Shown one piece after another: positions 1 to 5,122 of a stretch of DNA of 6,669 bases; the stretch's first letter is position 1; each line of letters begins with the position of its first letter. The position numbers and the translations under genes were made by a program. Origin of the DNA: Eubacterium sp. (lineage in GTDB: Bacteria > Bacillota > Clostridia > Peptostreptococcales > Anaerovoracaceae); the NCBI GenBank assembly GCA_017419895.1, contig JAFOKI010000278.1:1-6669 (forward strand), in the 5' to 3' direction. The notes under the pieces are model-generated. The model did not search any database, was not told the origin of the DNA, and saw only the letters and a list, made by a program, of their open reading frames with translations.

Positions 1-696
1 AATATCAACGATTTCCTGGTTCAGTGCCTTTAGCATCTCGCGTTCTTCGCCGTACTTTTTCATGGCTCCGGCGGTGCAGTCATAATACAGCCCTGCAGCA
101 CCGACTGAACTCACGTATGCGAATTTGCGGACAGTGTCTCTGCCGATATTATCTGAAAGAACTGCTTTCACGCCTTCGATCGATTTAAGATCGTCTCTGA
201 TAGCCTCAAGTATCTCAGGACTCACTGTATCCCCTGAATCCCCGAAAACGATGCGCATCATGGTGCCGTATTGTCTGATGGCTCCGGGTCCGACACGTTT
301 TGAAACTATATAGCAAGTGCCGTCTATGACTTTGCCGGTGTTTACATAGCGCTTAACGAGATCTCCGGTGCATATCCCGTTCATTATCGGAATAATCACT
401 GTATCGGGTCCTGCAATACGTTCGATGTCAGGCGCTGCCGATTCAACGGAATATGTCTTTACGGTAACAAAGAGCACATCGGGTTTTTCACCCATAGCTG
501 CATATTCATCAGCGGAAGCAAAGTTTATATCCTTAACGACATATTCACTGTCGTCTCTTATGACTTTCAGCCCGTTTTCTTTAAGCGCGGCAAGGTTCTC
601 ACCGCGGGCAATGAGTGTGACATCTTTTCCGGCGAGGGCAAACTGCGCTGAGAATCCGCATCCGACTCCTCCTGCACCTACAAAACAGTATTTCAT
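1..696 (-). CDS. Ketopantoate reductase-family (ApbA/PanE-like) dehydrogenase, 3' end cut by window
   Basis: The frame is open from an ATG at 696 to the left edge, giving 232 residues without the C-terminal part (family length is about 300). The N-terminus starts MKYCFVGAGGVG, a Rossmann fold with the dinucleotide motif GAGGVG at residues 7-12. VTVKTYS (Lys80) and PIMNG (Asn106) follow at the positions of the conserved NADPH/substrate residues of PanE. The helical domain begins near residue 185 with RKF, where Lys191 matches the catalytic lysine. The asparagine that normally lies four residues later in PanE is not seen; the local sequence is AYVSSVG. The family reduces 2-dehydropantoate to pantoate with NADPH in the cytoplasm (pantothenate/CoA pathway), but many paralogs have other or unknown 2-oxoacid substrates, so family is firm and substrate is not. 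The start is supported by an AGGAG ribosome binding site 8 nt upstream. It lies 4 bp after rsmJ on the same strand and is probably cotranscribed with it. Confidence 0.88.
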   Translation of the reverse strand, partial: MKYCFVGAGGVGCGFSAQFALAGKDVTLIARGENLAALKENGLKVIRDDSEYVVKDINFASADEYAAMGEKPDVLFVTVKTYSVESAAPDIERIAGPDTVIIPIMNGICTGDLVKRYVNTGKVIDGTCYIVSKRVGPGAIRQYGTMMRIVFGDSGDTVSPEILEAIRDDLKSIEGVKAVLSDNIGRDTVRKFAYVSSVGAAGLYYDCTAGAMKKYGEEREMLKALNQEIVDI

Positions 697-700
697 TGGG

Positions 701-1369
701 TTATCTCCTTTCGGCATTCACTATTATATCATAACGGATCGTCTTGCCCGTGAGCGAGTAGGCGGGTTTCATACCCGCGAGAAAAGGCCCTTTCACAGGT
801 CGCTTTATTATGATTTTCTGCGGGTTTGCCGCAAAAGCCGACGCGAGCAGCTCTTCCTCGTCCTCGCACGGTTTTTCGATTTTCTGAAGCAGCTGGAGCT
901 TCTTTTTTACGAGTCCGCTTTTCACGCGCCTGGGGAACATGGGATCCAGGAACACTATGTCAGGGGAAAAGCCGAGGGTACGCAGACCTTGGATGCTGTC
1001 TCCCTCGATCAGCGTCATTCTGGCTGTGATTTCCGAGAGTTCGGGATCGCTTGATGCTTCTTCCAGCGCTTTGCGGAGTGCTTCAGCGATCACGGGTTCG
1101 CGTTCGAACATGGTTACATTGAACCCCGCTGCGGCGAGGATGAGAGAATCCTCACCTAGTCCTGCGGTAGCATCGACAGCAGTTGGAACAGCGCCGATGC
1201 TTTGTTTTATCCGGGCAGCCTTGACTAGCATCTCATGAGCCAGTCGGCCGGTACGCACACGCGGTTTCATCCTGACAAAATCACACAAAAAAGACAGACT
1301 GCCGTCAGTCAGTTTCGTTTTATCGTCTGAGCCCGCAAGGGTAACTTTGTCGGAAAAATCGTTATTCAT
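701..1369 (-). CDS. rsmJ: RsmJ, 16S rRNA (guanine-1516-N2)-methyltransferase
   Basis: RsmJ-type SAM-dependent methyltransferase, which in E. coli methylates G1516 of 16S rRNA in the small subunit. Counting from the ATG at 1369 (222 residues), SAM-binding motif I is VDATAGLGED at 65-74. An acidic FERE follows at the end of strand 2, then EGDS near 122. The RsmJ signature LDPMFP near 141-146 is followed by KSGLVKKK. A conserved IIIKRP sits near 187-191 and the protein ends with a TIRYDI strand. These blocks follow the E. coli protein in order. The E. coli enzyme (about 250 residues) has a longer N-terminus; here the protein begins about where the conserved core begins. In-frame upstream starts exist at 1387 (ATG) and 1390 (GTG), but none has a Shine-Dalgarno sequence, and a TATAAT box at 1376-1381 would put transcription initiation near 1369. 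RsmJ is best known from Gammaproteobacteria, so its presence here is mildly notable. The last codons, AGG AGA TAA, double as the ribosome binding site of the next gene. Confidence 0.9.
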   Translation of the reverse strand: MNNDFSDKVTLAGSDDKTKLTDGSLSFLCDFVRMKPRVRTGRLAHEMLVKAARIKQSIGAVPTAVDATAGLGEDSLILAAAGFNVTMFEREPVIAEALRKALEEASSDPELSEITARMTLIEGDSIQGLRTLGFSPDIVFLDPMFPRRVKSGLVKKKLQLLQKIEKPCEDEEELLASAFAANPQKIIIKRPVKGPFLAGMKPAYSLTGKTIRYDIIVNAERR

Positions 1370-1375
1370 GCGTTT

Positions 1376-1405
1376 ATTATACTTCATCACGACATTGCAA
1401 GTCGA
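1376..1405 (-). promoter_or_regulatory. Promoter of rsmJ and the downstream dehydrogenase gene
   Basis: On the minus strand a perfect TATAAT (1376-1381) lies 18 bp from TCGACT (1400-1405), which matches 4 of 6 bases of the -35 consensus. Only 6 nt separate the -10 box from the ATG at 1369, so the predicted start of transcription is at or next to the A of that codon. The call is by pattern only. Confidence 0.55.
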
Positions 1406-1454
1406 GTGTTGAAAGATTTTTTGAACGTTGATGTTAAAAAAAGCTTGTTAATTA

Positions 1455-1483
1455 TTGACTCAATCGCGCTGATAATGTATGCT
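1455..1483 (+). promoter_or_regulatory. Promoter of the LysR-type regulator gene
   Basis: TTGACT (1455-1460, 5 of 6 matches to -35) and TATGCT (1478-1483, 4 of 6 matches to -10) are spaced by 17 bp. The predicted start near 1490 gives a leader of about 40 nt before the ATG at 1531. An AAGAGG ribosome binding site lies at 1515-1520, with a rather long 10-nt spacer. Confidence 0.6.
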
Positions 1484-1484
1484 G

Positions 1485-1512
1485 ATATTAAGAATATTTA
1501 AATGGTTAATAT
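1485..1512. promoter_or_regulatory. Candidate operator: inverted repeat over the regulator gene's transcription start
   Basis: ATATTAA (1485-1491) and TTAATAT (1506-1512) are exact inverted copies separated by 14 bp. The spacer contains the perfect palindrome ATTTAAAT (1496-1503). The element starts 2 bp after the -10 box and ends just before the ribosome binding site, a position suited to repression. LysR-type proteins commonly repress their own genes. The region is AT-rich, so chance is a real alternative. Confidence 0.35.
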
Positions 1513-1530
1513 AGAAGAGGTTAAAGTTAT

Positions 1531-2415
1531 ATGGATATCGATAAATGCCGCATACTGCTCGAGGCAGTGGACTGCGGCAGTTTGTCAGCAGCTGCTTCCA
1601 AGCTGGGCTATACAACTGCCGGTATCAGTTATAACGTTGACGCTATTGAGAATGAGCTCGGATTCCCGATCATAAAACGCGGACACTCGGGAATAACGCT
1701 CACTTCCAATGGCAAAAAAATCCTGCCGCTTCTAAGGGAACTCATTCAGGTGGAGAGCAAGCTTGAACGCCGCGCGCTTGAACTCAGGAAACTGTTCAAC
1801 GGTGAGATTACCGTTGGCGCGTTTTCAAGTATTGCAAAGAGGCTCATGCCCAGAATAATCGCCGAGTTCCAGAAGGAATATCCTGATGTTTCGATCAAAA
1901 TCAATGAAGGCGTGCTCCAGGAACTCGAATCGCTCCTGAATCACAATGAAGTGGATTTCTGCTTCTGCAGTTACCATGACCAATATAAATTCCAGTGGAT
2001 ACCATTGAGATACGATCCGATGGTTTGCGTGATCCCCAAGGATCATCCGCTTGCCCAGCAGAAAGAAATAGAGCCAGTACAGCTCAGAAATGAACCGCTG
2101 ATCATGCCTGCTTACGGCAAGGATCTGGACGTAGTAGAGCTTCTTAAGCGTTTTGATGTCGAACCGAACGTAAAGTATTCCACGGTCGAGACTGAAACTT
2201 CTTTCGCGATGGTCGCACATGGGTTCGGGATCGTCGTGACGAACGAGCTGACTATCGGTAATGAAGTGAAGGGGACTGTCGTGCGGCCGTTCAAGCCCAG
2301 ACAGCATGTGGTCGAAGGCATATACATCGACTCGCTTGAAGATGCTTCACCGCTTGCCAAACGGCTGATCAAATTCCTTGAGAATTATTTCAAAGGCAAA
2401 ATGACAAACGTCTGA
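1531..2415 (+). CDS. LysR-type transcriptional regulator
   Basis: At 294 residues it has the usual LysR length and layout. The N-terminal winged helix-turn-helix covers about residues 3-60: the pattern LLEAVDCGSLSAAASKLG, then the recognition-helix region around ISYNVDAIE, then LGFPIIKR and a wing ending in ITLTSNGK. A linker helix rich in Glu, Leu and Arg spans about 62-90. The effector-binding domain starts at GEITVGAFSS (about 91) and continues to the end, with the typical PRIIAEFQKEYPDVSI and VCVIPKDHPLA segments. Such proteins bind DNA as dimers or tetramers and respond to a small molecule, here unknown. An unusual Cys pair (FCFCS, about 148-152) lies in the strand after the VDF segment. 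The gene is divergent from rsmJ and convergent with the HisD-family gene. The HisD-family gene is the more likely metabolic target, but this is inference. The start is the ATG with AAGAGG upstream. Confidence 0.95.
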   Translation: MDIDKCRILLEAVDCGSLSAAASKLGYTTAGISYNVDAIENELGFPIIKRGHSGITLTSNGKKILPLLRELIQVESKLERRALELRKLFNGEITVGAFSSIAKRLMPRIIAEFQKEYPDVSIKINEGVLQELESLLNHNEVDFCFCSYHDQYKFQWIPLRYDPMVCVIPKDHPLAQQKEIEPVQLRNEPLIMPAYGKDLDVVELLKRFDVEPNVKYSTVETETSFAMVAHGFGIVVTNELTIGNEVKGTVVRPFKPRQHVVEGIYIDSLEDASPLAKRLIKFLENYFKGKMTNV

Positions 2416-2435
2416 CCGCCGGATACATATGAAAC

Positions 2436-2460
2436 AAAGCCGCCCTTGGGCGGCTTTTGT
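2436..2460. terminator. Rho-independent, probably bidirectional terminator between regulator and hisD-like gene
   Basis: AAAGCCGCC (2436-2444) pairs perfectly with GGCGGCTTT (2449-2457) around a CTTG loop (2445-2448; its outer C and G could also pair). A short T tract follows on the plus strand (2455-2458). On the minus strand the exit reads TTTGTTTC. It lies 20 bp after the regulator's stop and 35 bp after the stop of the converging hisD-like gene, so it can serve both. Confidence 0.85.
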
Positions 2461-2494
2461 GTTGGTTTCAAGCTTTGTTAAGGCGACTGGAGCA

Positions 2495-3820
2495 TTATTT
2501 CTCGTCAGCCAGGAAACGTCTGGAAGCAGCGATCGCATGGCCTTCAAGACCTTCGCTGAATGCCATTCTGTTTACAGCCGGCGAGATCGATGCCGCGGCT
2601 GCAGCGGTCATGTACTGGTCCGTCATTACCTTAAGGAACATACCGACCCATACGCCTCCTGTATATCTGGCAGCCCTGACTGTCGGCAGCGTGTGATTGG
2701 TACCGGACGCGTAATCCCCGAAAACTTCAGCAGTATACTTACCTATAAAGAGGGAACCGTAGTTTCTCAGTTCTTTTAATACTTCAAGACCGTCCGGAAG
2801 CTCAGCGCCGAAAATGGATTCAACGCCTTTTAGGTTAACTTCAAGATGTTCCGGAGCGATCTTATTGGTGTATTCCACAGCCTCTGCAATATTATCAGCG
2901 ATCAGGATCTCGCCGTTATCATTCCAGGATGGAGTTGCTATGTGTGCCGTCCTGAGTATCATAAGTTCTTTTTCGATCTCGAATGAGACCCTTCTGCCAA
3001 AACCTTCGCTTGTGGTTATAAGAATCGCTTTTGCATTCGGATCGTGTTCTGACTGGGCGAGCATGTCGGCTGCGACAGTAGTTGCGTCAGCGTTTTCATC
3101 AGCTATTATCAGGACTTCGCTCGGTCCTGCGACAAAATCGATGCCGACCTGCCCATAGACCTGGCGTTTGGCTTCCGCAGTGTACTTGTTGCCCGGTCCA
3201 ACTATGACATCGACTGGTTCGATGCTGTCCGTACCGTATGCAAAGGCTGCAACTGCCTGTGCCCCGCCCACTGCGTATATTTCATCCGCGCCGGCCATGT
3301 CCATAGCGACGAGCGTTTTGTATTCTATCGTACCTGTCAGCGGTGAGATCGGGGAACAGGAGCATATACGTTTTACACCGGCGACCTTAGCCGGGGTTAT
3401 AAGCATCAGAGCGCTGGAAAACAGCGGGAATCTGCCTCCCGGGACATAGCACAGACAGGAATCGACCGGGATGACCTTGTCGCCAAGGAAGATACCGGGT
3501 TCGGGCTGGAAATTCCTTACCTCGGTAAGTGTTCCGCGCTGAGCCTCCGCAAAAGCCCTGAGGTTAGCGAGCGCTCTTTTCAGGTCGTTCATCTCGATCT
3601 CGGTCACATGCTTATATGCTTCTTCAATCGTTTCTTTTGGTACTCTGAAAGGTGATGCGGTTTCATCTGACTGCGGCCTGAACCCGTCGAATTTGACGGA
3701 ATACTCGAATACGGCTTCGTCACCGCGTTCCCTGACATCATCTATGATATCCGAGACTATTGCTCTTACTTCTTTTTCATCGGCGATAGTCCTGATTTTC
3801 CCTTGCTTGAGGATCTTCAC
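2495..3820 (-). CDS. hisD: Histidinol dehydrogenase family protein (HisD or HpsN-like paralog)
   Basis: A 441-residue zinc-dependent, NAD-linked dehydrogenase of the HisD family, full length. HisD oxidises L-histidinol to histidine in two NAD-dependent steps. Family motifs appear in order: YVPGG (125-129), GGAQAVAA (185-192), GPGN (208-211), AGPSEVLIIAD (231-241), AQSEHDP (255-261), APEHLEV (322-328) and GDYASGTNHTLPT (368-380). Expected zinc ligands Gln256, His259, Asp369 and His428 and the catalytic Glu324/His325 and His376 are present. Some features recall the HpsN/sulfopropanediol dehydrogenase-like branch rather than the biosynthetic enzyme: CYVPGGRFP instead of YVPGG(T/S)AP, ARYTGGVWVG in the C-terminal region, and a GLEGHA end. 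No other his gene is in view, so the substrate is open. The start is GTG at 3818-3820, with AGAAAGGA 7 nt upstream. The gene is apparently monocistronic between its own promoter and the shared terminator, and it converges with a LysR-type regulator. Confidence 0.9.
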   Translation of the reverse strand: MKILKQGKIRTIADEKEVRAIVSDIIDDVRERGDEAVFEYSVKFDGFRPQSDETASPFRVPKETIEEAYKHVTEIEMNDLKRALANLRAFAEAQRGTLTEVRNFQPEPGIFLGDKVIPVDSCLCYVPGGRFPLFSSALMLITPAKVAGVKRICSCSPISPLTGTIEYKTLVAMDMAGADEIYAVGGAQAVAAFAYGTDSIEPVDVIVGPGNKYTAEAKRQVYGQVGIDFVAGPSEVLIIADENADATTVAADMLAQSEHDPNAKAILITTSEGFGRRVSFEIEKELMILRTAHIATPSWNDNGEILIADNIAEAVEYTNKIAPEHLEVNLKGVESIFGAELPDGLEVLKELRNYGSLFIGKYTAEVFGDYASGTNHTLPTVRAARYTGGVWVGMFLKVMTDQYMTAAAAASISPAVNRMAFSEGLEGHAIAASRRFLADEK

Positions 3821-3865
3821 GTTAGTATCCTTTCTTTTGGTCTACGGAATCGTATATTACTAATC

Positions 3866-3874
3866 AGTATATCA
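3866..3874 (-). promoter_or_regulatory. Extended -10 promoter of the hisD-like gene
   Basis: On the minus strand TGATATACT is an extended -10 element (TG, one base, TATACT with 5 of 6 matches). No good -35 is seen at the right spacing, as expected for extended -10 promoters. Transcription would start near 3859, leaving a leader of about 38 nt before the GTG. TACT (3858-3861) and AGTA (3866-3869) form a short inverted repeat overlapping the element, a possible regulator site. Confidence 0.45.
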
Positions 3875-3909
3875 CAAGGAAGGCTCTTGCGCTTAACAAA
3901 ACATTTTAC

Positions 3910-3938
3910 TTGAACTCTTCACACTAAGCGTGTATAAT
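3910..3938 (+). promoter_or_regulatory. Promoter of tRNA-Pro
   Basis: TTGAAC (3910-3915, 4 of 6 matches) and a perfect TATAAT (3933-3938) have the optimal 17-bp spacing. The predicted start near 3945 leaves a short 5' leader of about 10 nt before the mature tRNA end, typical of a stable RNA gene. Confidence 0.8.
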
Positions 3939-3955
3939 ATATGAGCGGAACGCAT

Positions 3956-4032
3956 CGGGGCGTAGCGCAGTTTGGTAGCGCACTTGACTGGGGGTCAAGT
4001 GGCCGCAGGTTCAAATCCTGTCGCTCCGACCA
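3956..4032 (+). tRNA. tRNA-Pro(GGG): tRNA-Pro (anticodon GGG), CCA encoded
   Basis: A complete 77-nt cloverleaf. The acceptor stem CGGGGCG pairs with CGCTCCG with one G-T pair, and the C1-G72 pair with A73 is typical of bacterial tRNA-Pro. The D arm is GCGC/GCGC. The anticodon arm is CTTGA, loop CTGGGGG, TCAAG, which places GGG at positions 34-36. The T arm is GCAGG, TTCAAAT, CCTGT. The 3' CCA (4030-4032) is in the gene. It reads CCC and CCU proline codons. It stands alone, with its own promoter and terminator. No duplicated 3' end that would mark an integrated element is visible in the window. Confidence 0.97.
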
Positions 4033-4034
4033 TG

Positions 4035-4081
4035 AAACACCGATGAAAGTGTTGGAAATTACACTTTCATCGGTGTTTTTT
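4035..4081 (+). terminator. Strong terminator of tRNA-Pro, overlapping the end of the converging glycosyltransferase gene
   Basis: A perfect 18-bp stem (4035-4052 with 4061-4078) with an 8-nt loop (4053-4060) is followed by a T run reaching 4081. It begins 2 nt after the tRNA CCA. The right arm contains the stop codon (4067-4069) and last codons of the minus-strand glycosyltransferase gene. Read in that direction the hairpin exits into only three T, so termination of the second transcript here is likely but weaker. Confidence 0.92.
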
Positions 4082-5122
4082 CCTTATTAAAGCCATGCAT
4101 GTCCGAGGAAAAGTCAAAAGGATGAATCTCCGCGCCATCTTCAACGGTTTGTGTTCTCCTGAGAAAATCATATGGTAACGGAAACGGATCTTTTTTGTCA
4201 ATTCCCGTTTGAGTTCTTTGTCGTTGCTGTTCTGAACAGCTAAGTGATGCAGAAAATTAAGCCGTTTGCTGTCGAGCATCCTGCGGGACGAATCGGCTGG
4301 CGGACCGGGAATATCTGAAAAGAGCTCTGCAACTTCCTCCCATACACGTATATCGTCATAGCGGATGTTGTCATATTCTCTGTGTGACACAGAATCATCA
4401 TATATTACATAGCAGTACAGTTCGTATGGCAGAAACGCTGTTTTTTCAAGACGGTGAAGCACATTAGCAATAAAAAGCGTATCAGTACTGACGATATACT
4501 TTTCTTCGAATTTAAGGTTTGAAATGCACTCGCGACTGAATATTGCTCCCCAGACGACGCGGTGCGACAACTGGTCTGTAAAACGATACCTCGATGTACG
4601 AATGATATGGATATCTTCGCGACGGAATTTATCTGCTTTTTTGCAGCGATAATCCTGCGGTGCGGTACCGTAAACATCATGCGCAGGGCAGCAGGCGAGC
4701 TGTACGCCGGCGTGCCTGAGAGCAAGGTATAGGTATTCCACGTAGTGACTGTCAAACAGATCGTCCGCATCCGCGAACATAAGATATTCGCCGGTGTATA
4801 CGGCGAGTCCTGCGTTTCTGGATGCAGGGACCCCCTTGTGTTCGAGATGAAATACCCGGATTCGCGGATCTTTTTCTGCGTAACTATCACAAAGTTCCGG
4901 GGTGCTGTCCGTGGATCCGTCATCCATGAGCAGTATCTCAAGATTCTGCCATGTCTGACCGAAAAAACACTTCATAGAGCGTGCAAGCGTCTTTTCAGCG
5001 TTATATACGGAGACTATGACTGAGATCTTAGGCTGATCTTTTATTTCGGGTATCATTTCTTCATGCTTTCCCGATGTATCCGGTGATCTCGATGTTTCTT
5101 CACAAGGATAGCTGTCTGTCAT
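4067..5122 (-). CDS. Family 2 glycosyltransferase (GT-A fold)
   Basis: A 351-residue glycosyltransferase of the GT2 (WcaA/EpsJ-like) type. These enzymes transfer a sugar from a nucleotide-sugar to a glycan or lipid acceptor at the inner face of the membrane. After a hydrophilic 32-residue N-terminal extension the catalytic domain starts at [14 protein letters not shown] (33-46). DDGSTD (67-72, nucleotide binding), PASRNAGL (99-106) and the metal-binding FADADD (116-121) follow. A second half has WGAIFSRE (191-198) and STDTLF (212-217), where the more usual form is EDTLF; the aspartate is kept. No clear transmembrane helix is seen; a hydrophobic, basic-ended tail (about 331-350) may touch the membrane. 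The ATG overlaps the stop of the DUF2264 gene as ATGA, suggesting translational coupling, with GGAAGGGA about 10 nt upstream. An internal ATG at 5056 could give a shorter protein without the extension. The sugar and acceptor cannot be told from the sequence. Confidence 0.92.
   Translation of the reverse strand: MTDSYPCEETSRSPDTSGKHEEMIPEIKDQPKISVIVSVYNAEKTLARSMKCFFGQTWQNLEILLMDDGSTDSTPELCDSYAEKDPRIRVFHLEHKGVPASRNAGLAVYTGEYLMFADADDLFDSHYVEYLYLALRHAGVQLACCPAHDVYGTAPQDYRCKKADKFRREDIHIIRTSRYRFTDQLSHRVVWGAIFSRECISNLKFEEKYIVSTDTLFIANVLHRLEKTAFLPYELYCYVIYDDSVSHREYDNIRYDDIRVWEEVAELFSDIPGPPADSSRRMLDSKRLNFLHHLAVQNSNDKELKRELTKKIRFRYHMIFSGEHKPLKMARRFILLTFPRTCMALIRKKHR

Noticed and set aside
368..1054. 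Plus-strand 228-codon open frame
   Set aside because: It lies opposite the ketopantoate reductase-like gene and rsmJ, both with clear family motifs; its translation is low-complexity and shows no domain.
1391..1530. Riboswitch or structured leader upstream of the LysR-type gene
   Set aside because: The leader is only about 40 nt and AT-rich, with no stable stem and no conserved riboswitch core.
1825..2307. Minus-strand 160-codon open frame inside the LysR-type gene
   Set aside because: It is antisense to a well-supported regulator, with no ribosome binding site or recognisable motif.
3956..4032. tRNA-Pro as an attachment site for an integrated element
   Set aside because: No integrase gene and no repeat of the tRNA 3' end are visible in the window; the idea cannot be supported from this sequence alone.
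4405..4941. Minus-strand 178-codon open frame within the glycosyltransferase gene
   Set aside because: It is a second frame of the same strand; all GT2 motifs lie in the other frame.
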